Shown: piece after piece, positions 23,006 to 31,994 of the stretch
How positions within the stretch are numbered: the first letter of the stretch is position 1
How the letters are laid out: each line of letters opens with the position of its first letter
Assembly (NCBI GenBank): GCA_004557905.1
Contig: SFFH01000033.1
Location: 1 to 48,335 of the forward strand
DNA length: 48,335 nucleotides
Source: Clostridiales bacterium
GTDB lineage: Bacteria; Bacillota; Clostridia; Christensenellales; Aristaeellaceae
Direction: 5' to 3'
The notes under the pieces: generated by a model
The model's database searches: none
Told to the model about the DNA's origin: nothing
Seen by the model: the letters and a program-made list of their open reading frames with translations, nothing else
Translations under genes and position numbers: made by a program

Positions 23006-25252
23006 ATGAAAGGCTTCCGGCTTGGAATCGCGACGCTGCTTGCCCTGCTGATGCTGGCGCTGTGTGGCGCGGCGGCTGCGGATGCGGATCCGATCCGCGT
23101 GTCCTCGCTGAGCGAACCGCAGTCTGTGATCTCCGAGCAGGATGTTTCCATTACCATCAAGATCTACAACAGCAGCCAGACGGACATGCAGGAGGAGATC
23201 ACGCTCTTCAACCCGCAGGGAATTTCTGTTCAAAAATACAGCGGCCTCAAGGGCGAGCAGAGCGTGACGTACACCGGCAAGTGGCATGTGACGCAGGACC
23301 AGATCGAAAAGGGCAAGATCAGCTACTATATTCAGTATGTGATCGATACGGGCAGCGGCCCGCAGAAGGCCACCCGCACCGTGCCTGTGACCATCCAGAC
23401 CGAGGAGGCTGCGCCGCAGCTGACGGCGACGTACAGCGTCTCCCCGGCCAGCGCGCGCGAGGGACAGAGCGTGACCCTGTCCTACACGCTCTCCAACACC
23501 GGCAATGTCGAGCTGCGCAACATCGTGATCAAGAACGACGGCGTCTCCAAGGAGGAGCTGGCGCAGCCGTCCCTGTCCGTGGGCGAGAAGGTGACGCTCA
23601 CCGACACGTTCACCATGGGCAGCAAGGAGCTGGTGAGCAAGCCGTCCATCTCCTATCAGGCGGCGGATTCCAAGAAGACGCTGACCATTTCCGACATGGC
23701 CCGCAAGACCATCACCGTCGCGGAGAACGGGCTTGAGGCGTCCCTGTCGGCCAAAAACGCCGAGGACGTGTATCCGGGCGAGCAGGTCGCCCTGACCGTG
23801 GCGCTCAAGAACACGGGCAGCCAGTCCTACACGGGCCTGACGGCGACGCTGAGCGACGGCACCGTGGCGTTCTCAGGCGTGGAGCTGGGCGCGGGCGCCT
23901 CCTACGAAAAGGAAATCGAATGGACGGCCGCGCAGAATGCGACGCTGAGCGTGACCGTCTCCGGCAGCGACGGCAGCGGCGAAGACGTGAGCGTCGTCTC
24001 CAACGAGGTATCCGTCACCACGCAGGATGCTTCCCGCGCGCTGCTGCTGAACGTCTATGCCGACGCGGCGCAGAGCGTCATCTACAGCGAGCCGGCCGTC
24101 GTGCGCTTTGGTGTGGTGGTGGAGAACGTGGGCGAAACCGACGCGGCGACGCTGACCATCACGCAGGCGGGCACCACCGTCGCGAAGATCCCGTCGCTGC
24201 CCTCCGGCGAGAGCCGCACGGTCGTCTTCGACGTGGAAACCAGCATCGCGGGCAAGTTCCAGTTCGTCGTCCATGGCAAGGATGTGGACGGCAACGAGCG
24301 CACCTTTGAATCGGATATTCTGGAGATCGCCTACGTCGCGCCGACGCCGACGCCGACCGCCGTGCCGACGCCGACCCCGGTGCCGCCGACGCCGTCTCCC
24401 GTGCCGACTGCGACCCCGGCCCCGACGCTGGGTGAAATCATCGCCGAGAAGGTGAACCCTGTCGTGCTCTACAGCATCGCGGGTGTTCTGGCGGCGCTGC
24501 TGGTGGCCGTGCTGGCTGTCAGCGGCGTGACGAGCGCCAGACGCAAGAAGCGCATGGCGCAGGCGATTGACACCATCGAGCTCTCCCCGGACGTGCGCAA
24601 TCACAGGGGCGTTGCGCGCCGCCGCAGGCAGCAGGGCGCGAAGGCGGCCCCCAAGGCGGAAGCACAGGAGGACGAGCCGATCGTCCCGGCGGCGGAGCTG
24701 ACCGCGGAGGAGAAGACGGAATCCACGACGCCTGCGCGCGACGCGATGCGTCAGCTGGAGCGCGAGGAGGGACGCCGCCGCCGCGCTGCGGTGGAGGTGC
24801 CGACCGATGAGACGCTGCGCGTCGTGCCGGTCGACCAGCGCCCGGAATTCATTGCGCAGGGCAAGGTGGACGATTCCCAGACCCGCATCTTCGGCAAGCT
24901 GGCCGACGAGGTGGCGCAGGCTGCCGCGCCGAAGGCTGAGGAGCCGGCCGAGGTGCCCGCGGTGAACAAGGTGGCCGATCTGTTCGAGGAGGCGCCGGCG
25001 ATCGAGGAGAAGCCTGAGGCCCAGGCCGATCAGACGATCCGCCTGAGCCGCGCGCAGATCGAGGAGATCCGCCAGCAGCAGCCGCGCGAGGACAAATACG
25101 CAGGCAGCGGCAAAAAGAAGGACGAGATCAAGCCGATGAAGAAGAAGGGCCTGTTCTCCGGCTTCGGCAAAAAGAAGAAGGCCGAGGCGGACGAGGACGA
25201 CTTCGTGGAGGACAGCGACGACGATTCTGACGACGACGACTTCATCGAGTAA
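23006..25252 (+). CDS. Secreted multi-Ig (CARDB-like) protein with a membrane anchor and charged cytoplasmic tail
   Basis: 748 aa from ATG 23006, which has GGAGA 5 nt upstream; ATG 22994 lacks a site. Signal peptide 1-26 (LGIATLLALLMLALCGAAAA). Residues about 30-440 form four Ig-like beta-sandwich modules with NTG-containing strands (LSYTLSNTGNVELRNIVI, VALKNTGSQSYTGL, VVVENVGETDAATLTI), the look of CARDB or alpha-galactosidase NEW3 domains. A Pro/Thr-rich linker spans about 445-474. A membrane helix lies at about 485-508, followed by a 240-residue cytoplasmic tail that is Arg/Lys- and Glu/Ala-rich and ends in a poly-Asp stretch (EDSDDDSDDDDFIE). This topology suggests a surface or adhesion protein linked to something inside, but the role is unknown. 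It has its own promoter and terminator. Confidence 0.8.
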   Translation: MKGFRLGIATLLALLMLALCGAAAADADPIRVSSLSEPQSVISEQDVSITIKIYNSSQTDMQEEITLFNPQGISVQKYSGLKGEQSVTYTGKWHVTQDQIEKGKISYYIQYVIDTGSGPQKATRTVPVTIQTEEAAPQLTATYSVSPASAREGQSVTLSYTLSNTGNVELRNIVIKNDGVSKEELAQPSLSVGEKVTLTDTFTMGSKELVSKPSISYQAADSKKTLTISDMARKTITVAENGLEASLSAKNAEDVYPGEQVALTVALKNTGSQSYTGLTATLSDGTVAFSGVELGAGASYEKEIEWTAAQNATLSVTVSGSDGSGEDVSVVSNEVSVTTQDASRALLLNVYADAAQSVIYSEPAVVRFGVVVENVGETDAATLTITQAGTTVAKIPSLPSGESRTVVFDVETSIAGKFQFVVHGKDVDGNERTFESDILEIAYVAPTPTPTAVPTPTPVPPTPSPVPTATPAPTLGEIIAEKVNPVVLYSIAGVLAALLVAVLAVSGVTSARRKKRMAQAIDTIELSPDVRNHRGVARRRRQQGAKAAPKAEAQEDEPIVPAAELTAEEKTESTTPARDAMRQLEREEGRRRRAAVEVPTDETLRVVPVDQRPEFIAQGKVDDSQTRIFGKLADEVAQAAAPKAEEPAEVPAVNKVADLFEEAPAIEEKPEAQADQTIRLSRAQIEEIRQQQPREDKYAGSGKKKDEIKPMKKKGLFSGFGKKKKAEADEDDFVEDSDDDSDDDDFIE

Positions 25253-25267
25253 GGAAAAGCGGGACAA

Positions 25268-25297
25268 GGGCTGTCGGAGCAATCCGGCAGCCCTTTT
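25268..25297 (+). terminator. Rho-independent terminator after the secreted Ig protein
   Basis: Stem GGGCTGTCGG (25268-25277) with CCGGCAGCCC (25284-25293), containing one G-U pair, then TTTT. Confidence 0.85.
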
Positions 25298-25380
25298 ATC
25301 GCGGGAGAAACATCAACGACGCCGGCGCTGTACATTTCGCAAAGCGCATGCTATAATGTCAGCGACGAGGAGGAAACAGG

Positions 25381-26175
25381 GTGTTTACAGGCTTTTTACA
25401 GGAGGCGCTCGATTTTCTGAGCGACATCCGCTTCAACAACAACCAGACGTTTTACGAGCAGAATCAGGCGCGGTACGAGCAATACGTGAAAGCGCCGCTG
25501 CGCGCACTCTGCGATGAGATGACGCCGGTGGTGCAGCTCATCGACCCGCGGCTGGATACCCGGCCCGGGCGCACGATGTCGCGCATCCGCCGCGATACGC
25601 GCTTTTCAAAGGACAAATCCCCGTTCCGCGACCATGTGTGGCTGGGTTGGCGCTATCCCGGCGAGAGCCGGAGCGAGGGCTTTGGCATGTACTGGGGCTT
25701 TGGGCCGGATTGGCTGTCCTGGGGCGAGGGATGCTATGCGGCGGATAAGCCGCTGATGGACGCGCTGCGGCTGCACATCCGCAGATACCCGGACGAGGTG
25801 CGCGAGGCGCTCTATGCTCCGCGGCTCAGCGGCCGGTTTGCGCTCTATGGCGAGGACTACAAAAAGATCGCCGTGCCGGACGACGTGCCGGAGGATCTGC
25901 GGACGCTGTATGTGAAAAAGGGCTTCGGCATCGAGCACAACGGGACCAGAGAGGAATGGAAAATGCTCCATTCGCACGACATGGCCGATCTGCTGGCCCG
26001 GGAGCTCTCGGCGATGGCGCCGCTTCAGCAGCTGATGCAGCGCATGCGCCAGCAGGCGGAATACGCGCAGGAGCAGCAGGTGAAGGAGCGGGAGGCGCAG
26101 CAGCGCGAGGCGGCAAAGCAAACGCAGGCCCCCGCGAAGATGACCGTGCGCAGCGCGGAGGAGTTCGAGTTTTAG
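25381..26175 (+). CDS. DUF2461 family protein
   Basis: 264 aa from GTG 25381 (GAGGAGG upstream). DUF2461/TIGR02453 signatures: FLSDIRFNNNQTFYEQNQARYEQYVKAPL, IDPRLDTRPGRTMSRIRRDTRFSKDKSPFRDHVWLGW, GFGMYWGFGPDWLSWGEGCY. Function is unknown. The C-terminal 55 residues are a Gln/Arg/Glu-rich probable coiled coil beyond the usual domain. A TATAAT at 25352-25357 with a poor -35 (TGTACA, 17 nt) is the likely promoter. Copy 2 of the dispersed element follows the stop. Confidence 0.87.
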   Translation: MFTGFLQEALDFLSDIRFNNNQTFYEQNQARYEQYVKAPLRALCDEMTPVVQLIDPRLDTRPGRTMSRIRRDTRFSKDKSPFRDHVWLGWRYPGESRSEGFGMYWGFGPDWLSWGEGCYAADKPLMDALRLHIRRYPDEVREALYAPRLSGRFALYGEDYKKIAVPDDVPEDLRTLYVKKGFGIEHNGTREEWKMLHSHDMADLLARELSAMAPLQQLMQRMRQQAEYAQEQQVKEREAQQREAAKQTQAPAKMTVRSAEEFEF

Positions 26176-26195
26176 GTTCTGCCGTATCAGGCATG

Positions 26196-26266
26196 CGCGA
26201 AGCGAAGAAGGGAGTTTGAGGGATGGAATCCCTCAAGCGGGTTTGGGCGGCAGCCCAACGTAATCC
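26196..26266 (+). repeat. Dispersed double-hairpin intergenic element, copy 2
   Basis: Begins CGCGAAGCGAAGAAGG. Hairpin 1 is TTGAGGGAT (26216-26224), GGA, ATCCCTCAA (26228-26236). Hairpin 2 is TTGGGC (26243-26248), GGCA, GCCCAA (26253-26258). The outermost pair of hairpin 1 is T-A here and C-G in copy 1. A perfect 12-bp palindrome ATCCCATGGGAT (26263-26274) follows. uppP starts 47 nt after hairpin 2. Confidence 0.85.
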
Positions 26267-26304
26267 CATGGGATTCGGGGCGGCAGTCCCGGGAAGGATG
26301 GCTT

Positions 26305-27141
26305 ATGAATTTATTTGTTGAGATGTTGAAGGCGGTGCTCTTCGGCGTGGTCGAGGGCATCACGGAGTGGCTGCCCATCAGCTCGACCGGTCACATGATC
26401 CTGCTGGATGAGTTCATTCAGCTGCAGATGAGCGACGCGTTCAAGACGATGTTCAACGTCGTCATCCAGCTCGGCGCGATCCTCGCGGTCGTCGTGTTGT
26501 ATTTCTCCAAGCTCTGGCCGTTCAAGCGGGGCGGCAGGAATCTGACATCCTGGCTGCGTATGGACACGGTGAGCCTGTGGATCAAGGTCGTCGTGGCCAT
26601 CCTGCCCAGCGCCATCGTCGGCATTCCGTTTGACGACTGGATGGACGCGCACCTGCATACCGCGCCCGTCGTGGCGGCGATGCTGGTGATTTACGGCGTG
26701 GCGTTCATCCTGATCGAGCGCAGGCAGAACCCGCATAAACGCGCCAGAGTCCAGAGCGTGGAGCTCATCGACATGCGCATGGCGCTTGCCATCGGCCTGT
26801 TCCAGGTGCTCTCGCTGGTGCCGGGCACCAGCCGCTCCGGCGCGACGATCCTGGGCGGCATGCTCATGGGCTGCTCGCGTGCGGCGGCGAGCGAGTTCAG
26901 CTTCTTCCTGGCGATCCCGACGATGGCCGGCGCGAGCCTGATCAAGGTGCTCAAGTTCGGCCTGAGCTTCACCGGCGCGGAGCTGCTGATCCTGCTGGTC
27001 GGCTGCGTGACGGCGTTCGTCGTGTCCGTCGTGGCGATCAGGACGTTCATCGGCTACGTCAAGAAGCATAGCTTCACGGCGTTCGGCTGGTACCGCATCG
27101 CGCTGGGCGCGCTGGTGGCGGTGTACTTCCTCATCAAATAA
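26305..27141 (+). CDS. uppP: Undecaprenyl-diphosphatase
   Basis: 278 aa. The BacA/UppP membrane phosphatase recycles undecaprenyl diphosphate to the monophosphate lipid carrier and gives bacitracin tolerance. Active-site motifs are both present: EGITEWLPISSTGH at residues 17-30 and PGTSRSG at 173-179. ATG 26305 is preceded by AAGGA at 26294-26298. Copy 2 of the dispersed element makes up its upstream region. It ends at a bidirectional terminator shared with the convergent TraX-family gene. Confidence 0.96.
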   Translation: MNLFVEMLKAVLFGVVEGITEWLPISSTGHMILLDEFIQLQMSDAFKTMFNVVIQLGAILAVVVLYFSKLWPFKRGGRNLTSWLRMDTVSLWIKVVVAILPSAIVGIPFDDWMDAHLHTAPVVAAMLVIYGVAFILIERRQNPHKRARVQSVELIDMRMALAIGLFQVLSLVPGTSRSGATILGGMLMGCSRAAASEFSFFLAIPTMAGASLIKVLKFGLSFTGAELLILLVGCVTAFVVSVVAIRTFIGYVKKHSFTAFGWYRIALGALVAVYFLIK

Positions 27142-27144
27142 AGA

Positions 27145-27179
27145 AAGACGTCTGGAAGCGAAGAACTTCCAGGCGTCTT
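27145..27179. terminator. Bidirectional terminator between uppP and the TraX-family gene
   Basis: A 14-bp stem, AAGACGTCTGGAAG (27145-27158) and CTTCCAGGCGTCTT (27166-27179), loop CGAAGAA, one G-U type mismatch. T-rich on the plus side. Confidence 0.82.
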
Positions 27180-27202
27180 CTGTATGCGGCGAAAAATCGG
27201 AA

Positions 27203-27907
27203 TCAACGCAGAAAATACGGCGGCACCAGCCGCATGGCCCGGATCGCGACGAGCGCGAGCAGGTGCAGCGGATAGGCGGCGTAGAACAGGAAGGTGAAGA
27301 GGGGATTGCGCGCGCCGCGCCGGCCGTTGTACAAAAGGATGGGGAGCAGCGAACACAGGGCGCACAGGGACACCAGCACCCAGCTTGCCGTCACGCCGGA
27401 GAGCGCAAGGCTCAGTGTGTACAGCAGCAGCGTGGCGGCCATGGAAAGCGCCATGCGCAGCCGGTTTTCGCCGGCGTAATACACGCACAGGCACAGCGCG
27501 ATGGCCAGCCAGCCGTAGCTCACGCGCGCGGCCATCGCCGCCATGCACAGCGTGAGGATGACGAGGGCGGCCTGCACGGGCCGGCCGCGCAGCGCCTCGG
27601 CGGCATAAAGCGCCATCAGCCCCAGCAGCAGGGAGAAGAGCACGTTCTGCTCCATGCCGCAGGCGACGCGGCCGAAGATCAGCAGATCGAACGGAATCTC
27701 CGAAAGGATGGCCAGCAGCAGAAGGCGGCGGCCATAGGCGCGCACATCGCGCGTGTGCAGAAAGCCCTGCGTGAGCAGAAAGCAGTAAATGGGAAATGAA
27801 ATGCGGCCCACGCAGCGAAACGCGCCCACGGCAGGGAACAGCGCGAGGCCCGCGTGATCGACAAACATGGCCGCAAGCGCCAAAAGACGCAGCGCAAACG
27901 AGGACAG
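27203..27907 (-). CDS. TraX-family membrane protein, apparent CTG start
   Basis: 234 aa with about eight hydrophobic segments. SSFALRLLALAAMFVDHAGLALFP and GRISFPIYCFLLTQGFLHT are typical of the TraX family, named after the F-pilin acetyltransferase; chromosomal clostridial members are of unknown function. The frame is open up to 28123, but a consensus promoter (27953-27981) lies inside the ATG-started version (ATG at 27991), so that ATG is not in the mRNA. A perfect AAAGGAGG sits 8 nt before CTG 27907, and family homology begins exactly there. A TTG at 27943 lacks a ribosome site. The gene is divergent from purL. Confidence 0.75.
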   Translation of the reverse strand: MSSFALRLLALAAMFVDHAGLALFPAVGAFRCVGRISFPIYCFLLTQGFLHTRDVRAYGRRLLLLAILSEIPFDLLIFGRVACGMEQNVLFSLLLGLMALYAAEALRGRPVQAALVILTLCMAAMAARVSYGWLAIALCLCVYYAGENRLRMALSMAATLLLYTLSLALSGVTASWVLVSLCALCSLLPILLYNGRRGARNPLFTFLFYAAYPLHLLALVAIRAMRLVPPYFLR

Positions 27908-27952
27908 GCGCGCTCCCTCCTTTCCCCAATCAGAAAAACGCAATGATTGTAT

Positions 27953-27981
27953 ATGATATAGGAAGATCGGCTCGTTGTCAA
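27953..27981 (-). promoter_or_regulatory. Sigma-A promoter for the TraX-family gene
   Basis: On the minus strand, TTGACA (27981-27976), 17-nt spacer, TATCAT (27958-27953). The mRNA start would be near 27946, about 40 nt before the CTG. Confidence 0.75.
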
Positions 27982-28037
27982 TGTTCGACATAATCCGAAT
28001 GATCGCGCCGAGAAAGGCTGAAAAAGTCGGAAAATGA

Positions 28038-28066
28038 TTGCGTATCCACGACTTCGATGCTATAAT
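28038..28066 (+). promoter_or_regulatory. Sigma-A promoter for purL
   Basis: TTGCGT at 28038-28043, 17-nt spacer, TATAAT at 28061-28066. The 65-nt leader is too short for a purine riboswitch plus terminator, and none is seen. Confidence 0.72.
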
Positions 28067-28137
28067 GAAAAAAGCGCTCACTTTCATACGGGCGCGATTG
28101 ATGAACAATTCCGCTTTGATCACGGAGGAGGATTATC

Positions 28138-31100
28138 GTGAGTCAGGTCAGAAGAATCTATGCAGAGAAGCGTCCGGGCTATGACGTCGCCGCGCAGCAG
28201 CTGTGCAGCGAGCTGCGCGAGGTGCTGGGCACGCAGGCGATCGAGCGCGTGCGCATCTTCCAGCGCTACGACGTGGAGGGCGTTTCCCAGACGGCGCTTG
28301 AGAGCGCGAAGGGCATCATCTTCTCCGAGCCGAACGTTGACCTTTTGTACGATGAGACGCTGCCGCAGATGGACGCGCAGCTGCTGGCGGTGGAGTACCT
28401 GCCGGGCCAGTATGACCAGCGCGCCGACAGCGCCAGCCAGTGCCTGCAGCTGCTCAGCCCCAATGAGGATCGACCGAAGGTGGTCTGCGCGAAGGTGTAT
28501 GCCGTCGAGGGCGCGCAGGTGACGAGGCCGATGATGGACGCGATTGCCGCACACCTCATCAACCCGGTTGAGGCGCGCCGCGCCAGCATGGATAAGCCCG
28601 AGACCCTGGCGATGCACGCCGACGTCCCGGCGGACGTGGCCGTCATCGAGGGCTTCATTTCCATGAGCGACAAGGCGCTCGCCGACATGGTGAAGACCAT
28701 GGGCATGGCGATGAGCGCGGAGGACCTGTGCTTCTGCCGCGATTATTTCCGCGATACCGAGAAGCGCGACCCGTCCGTCACGGAGCTGCGCGCGATCGAT
28801 ACCTATTGGTCCGATCACTGCCGCCACACCACCTTCCTGACTGCGATTGACAATTTTGAATTTGAGAGCGGCGAATTGGCCGAGCCGATCCGCGCGGCGT
28901 ACGAGCTGTACATCGACACCCGCAGGGACGTGTACGGCGAGCGCAAAAAGGACGTGTCCCTGATGGACATGGCGACCCTGGGCGCGAAGGCGCTGCGCAA
29001 GATCGGCAAGCTCGACGACCTGGACGCGTCCGACGAGATCAACGCGTGCTCCATCGTCGTCACCGCGAACGTGGACGGCAGGGAAGAGCCCTGGCTGATC
29101 ATGTTCAAGAACGAGACGCACAACCATCCCACCGAGATCGAGGGCTTCGGCGGCGCGGCCACCTGCCTGGGCGGCGCCATCCGCGACCCGCTCTCCGGCC
29201 GCAGCTATGTTTATCAGGCGATGCGCATCACCGGCTCCGGCGATCCGCGCGTGCCCTACTCCCGCACCCGCCAGGGCAAGCTCCCGCAGCGCCGCATCAC
29301 CACGACCGCCGCGCAGGGCTACTCCTCCTACGGTAACCAGATCGGCCTGGCCGCGGGCAAGGTGCAGGAATACTACCATCCGGGCTTCGTCGCCAAGCGC
29401 ATGGAGCTGGGCGCCGTCATCGCGGCGACCCCGCGCGACCATGTCCGCCGCGGCCAGCCGGCCCCGGGCGACGTGATCATGCTGCTGGGCGGCCGCACCG
29501 GCCGCGACGGCTGCGGCGGCGCAACCGGTTCCTCCAAGGCGCACAGCGTCGAGTCCCTCTCCACCTGCGGCGCGGAGGTCCAGAAGGGCAACCCGCCGAC
29601 CGAGCGCTGCATCCAGCGCCTGTTCCGCAGCGCGGAGTTTGCGCAGATGGTCAAGCGCTGCAACGACTTCGGCGCGGGCGGCGTGTGCGTCGCCGTGGGC
29701 GAGCTGGCCCCGGGCCTTGTCATCGAGCTGGACGCCGTGCCCAAAAAGTATGAGGGCCTGGACGGCACCGAGCTGGCGATCTCCGAGTCCCAGGAGCGCA
29801 TGGCCTGCGTGATCGAGCCCGACATGGTCGAGCGCTTCAAGCAGATGGCCTATGAGGAGAACCTGGAGGCGACGCAGGTTGCGGTCGTCACCGAGGAGGA
29901 GCGCCTGGTGATGCACTGGCGCGGCAAGACGATCGTCGATCTGTCCCGCGCGTTCCTGGACACCAACGGCGTCACGCAGCACGCGAGCGCGGTGATCGCC
30001 GCGCCGGACAGCGAGCACCCGTACCTGACCGCGCAGCCGGACTTTGCCAAGGGTAAGACCGTGCGCGAAGCGTGGCTGGCCATGCTGGGCGACCTGAACG
30101 TCTGCTCCCAGAAGGGCATGGTCGAGCGCTTTGACGGCACCATCGGCGCAAGTACGATCCTGGCGCCGTACGGCGGCGTGCACCGCGACAGCCCGAACGA
30201 GGCGATGGCCGCGCTGATCCCGACCGAGGGTGAGACGACCACCGCGACGCTGATGGCCCACGGCTATGATCCGTACCTGTGCGAGTGGAGCCCGTTCCAC
30301 GGCGCGGTGTACGCGGTCACCGAGTCCCTGGCCAAGATCTGTGCGGCGGGCGGCGACGTGACGAAGGCCCGCCTGACCTTCCAGGAGTATTTTGAGAAGC
30401 TGGGCAAGGACGAGAAGCGCTGGGGCAAGCCGGCGGCCGCGCTGCTGGGCGGCCTGTCCGCGCAGCTGGGCTTCGGCACCGCGTCCATCGGCGGCAAGGA
30501 CTCCATGAGCGGCACGTTTGAGGACATCCATGTCCCGCCGACGCTCGTCTCCTTTGCGGTGACTGCCGTGGAGGCGAAGAACATCATCTCCACCGATTTC
30601 AAGGGCGGCGACCACCGCATCGCGCTGCTGCGCCTGCCGGTGGACAGCCACCTCCTGCCGGAATACGACAAGGCGCTCATGCGCTATGATCTGCTGCGCC
30701 AGGCGATCGAGCGCGGCGACGTACTTGCGGCGCACACTGTGGGCCGCGGCGGCATCGCCGCTGCCGTCACGATGATGGCGCTGGGCAGCCGCGTAGGCGT
30801 GAGCCTGGACGGCGTGACCGAGGAGGAGCTCTTCCTGCCGGCTTACGGCAGCATCGTCTGCGAGCTGGCGGACGGCGCGCCGGTGCCGGCGGGCATGGAG
30901 GTCATCGGCTTCACGTCCGGGCATCCGATGGTCAACGCCCTGGGCACGGTGCTCTCCCTGGAGGAGGCGTACAAGGCCTGGACCGCGCCGCTGGAGAGCG
31001 TCTTCCCGACGAGCGCGCCGGCCAAGCATTCCGTTGCGCCGTACAAGCCGTTCGTCGCACGCAACACCAACCGGCCCACGGTTCACGTCGCAAAGCCGCG

Positions 31101-31890
31101 CGTGTTCATCCCGTCCTTCCCGGGCACCAACTGCGAGCTGGACAGCGCGAAGGCCTTCCGCCGCGCGGGCGCCGAGGTGGAAACCTTCATCTTCCGCAAC
31201 CTGACGGCCAAGGGCATCGAGGAGTCCGTCGAGGCGATTGTCAGGGGCATCGAGAACGCGCAGATCGTCATGCTGCCGGGCGGCTTCTCCGCAGGCGACG
31301 AGCCGGACGGCTCCGGCAAGTTCATCGCGACCGCGCTGCGCAATCCGCGCATCATGGACGCGATCCACGCGCTGCTGGATCAGCGGGACGGCCTGATGCT
31401 GGGCATCTGCAACGGCTTCCAGGCGCTCATCAAGCTGGGCCTGGTGCCCTACGGCGAGATCCGCACGCTCGACGAGAGCGATCCGACGCTGACCTACAAC
31501 ACCATCGGCCGCCATGCCGCCACGCATGTGCGCACGGTCGTCTCCTCCGTCAAGTCCCCGTGGATGGCGGGCGTGAACGTCGGCGATATCCACGAGGTCG
31601 CCATCTCCCACGGCGAGGGCCGCTTCGTCTGCCGCGAGGGCCAGCTGCGCCGCCTGATGGACAACGGCCAGATCGTCACGCAGTACTGCGACGAGTACGG
31701 CATCCCGGCGGCGGAGATGCCGCTCAACCCGAACGGCTCCTACTGGGCCATCGAGGGCATCTGCTCCCCGGACGGCCGCGTGCTGGGCAAGATGGGCCAC
31801 AGCGAGCGCACCGGCGCGTACGTCGCCAGCAACATCCCGGGCAACAAGGACCAGAAGATCTTCGAGTCCGGCGTGAAGTACTTCCTGTAA
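28138..31890 (+). CDS. purL: Phosphoribosylformylglycinamidine synthase, single-chain
   Basis: 1250 aa. ATP- and glutamine-dependent conversion of FGAR to FGAM in purine synthesis. It has the shorter single-chain clostridial form: PurS-like N-terminus, synthetase core (YWSDHCRHTTF, FKNETHNHPTEIEGFGGAATCLGGAIRDPL, FGAGGVCVAVGELA) and a C-terminal class I glutaminase with PSFPGTNCELD, LGICNGFQAL (nucleophile Cys1091) and the His1221/Glu1223 pair in KMGHSERT. GTG 28138 follows GGAGGATTATC. It stands alone, outside any pur operon visible here, with its own promoter and terminator. Confidence 0.96.
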   Translation: MSQVRRIYAEKRPGYDVAAQQLCSELREVLGTQAIERVRIFQRYDVEGVSQTALESAKGIIFSEPNVDLLYDETLPQMDAQLLAVEYLPGQYDQRADSASQCLQLLSPNEDRPKVVCAKVYAVEGAQVTRPMMDAIAAHLINPVEARRASMDKPETLAMHADVPADVAVIEGFISMSDKALADMVKTMGMAMSAEDLCFCRDYFRDTEKRDPSVTELRAIDTYWSDHCRHTTFLTAIDNFEFESGELAEPIRAAYELYIDTRRDVYGERKKDVSLMDMATLGAKALRKIGKLDDLDASDEINACSIVVTANVDGREEPWLIMFKNETHNHPTEIEGFGGAATCLGGAIRDPLSGRSYVYQAMRITGSGDPRVPYSRTRQGKLPQRRITTTAAQGYSSYGNQIGLAAGKVQEYYHPGFVAKRMELGAVIAATPRDHVRRGQPAPGDVIMLLGGRTGRDGCGGATGSSKAHSVESLSTCGAEVQKGNPPTERCIQRLFRSAEFAQMVKRCNDFGAGGVCVAVGELAPGLVIELDAVPKKYEGLDGTELAISESQERMACVIEPDMVERFKQMAYEENLEATQVAVVTEEERLVMHWRGKTIVDLSRAFLDTNGVTQHASAVIAAPDSEHPYLTAQPDFAKGKTVREAWLAMLGDLNVCSQKGMVERFDGTIGASTILAPYGGVHRDSPNEAMAALIPTEGETTTATLMAHGYDPYLCEWSPFHGAVYAVTESLAKICAAGGDVTKARLTFQEYFEKLGKDEKRWGKPAAALLGGLSAQLGFGTASIGGKDSMSGTFEDIHVPPTLVSFAVTAVEAKNIISTDFKGGDHRIALLRLPVDSHLLPEYDKALMRYDLLRQAIERGDVLAAHTVGRGGIAAAVTMMALGSRVGVSLDGVTEEELFLPAYGSIVCELADGAPVPAGMEVIGFTSGHPMVNALGTVLSLEEAYKAWTAPLESVFPTSAPAKHSVAPYKPFVARNTNRPTVHVAKPRVFIPSFPGTNCELDSAKAFRRAGAEVETFIFRNLTAKGIEESVEAIVRGIENAQIVMLPGGFSAGDEPDGSGKFIATALRNPRIMDAIHALLDQRDGLMLGICNGFQALIKLGLVPYGEIRTLDESDPTLTYNTIGRHAATHVRTVVSSVKSPWMAGVNVGDIHEVAISHGEGRFVCREGQLRRLMDNGQIVTQYCDEYGIPAAEMPLNPNGSYWAIEGICSPDGRVLGKMGHSERTGAYVASNIPGNKDQKIFESGVKYFL

Positions 31891-31912
31891 CGGACCAAAT
31901 CCTGTCATGGAC

Positions 31913-31951
31913 AAAACAGGCTGTCGGGCATTGCGCCGGACAGCCTGTTTT
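31913..31951 (+). terminator. Rho-independent terminator after purL
   Basis: A 13-bp stem, AAAACAGGCTGTC (31913-31925) and GACAGCCTGTTTT (31939-31951), with an inner GGGC/GCC loop. Symmetric A/T tails allow use in both directions. Confidence 0.86.
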
Positions 31952-31967
31952 CATTAAGGAACTCGAC

Positions 31968-31994
31968 AAAAAAGCGGTGGCAGCAGCCATCGCT
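31968..31994 (-). terminator. Terminator of the DUF1836 gene, touching its stop codon
   Basis: On the minus strand AGCGATGGC-loop-GCCACCGCT (31994-31973) is followed by a run of six T (31973-31968). The stem begins at the last base of the gene. Confidence 0.72.

Noticed and set aside
24340..24430. Microsatellite in the secreted Ig protein
   Set aside because: The CCGACG-type repetition encodes a Pro/Thr stalk, which is usual in surface proteins.
27908..28123. N-terminal extension of the TraX-family protein up to 28123
   Set aside because: It contains the gene's own promoter and the purL promoter region, and the residues do not match the family.
28120..31914. Minus-strand open frame of 1264 codons opposite purL
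   Set aside because: It is the antisense shadow of a GC-rich gene: Arg/His/Ala/Val-rich low-complexity translation, no ribosome site, and purL on the other strand is unmistakable.
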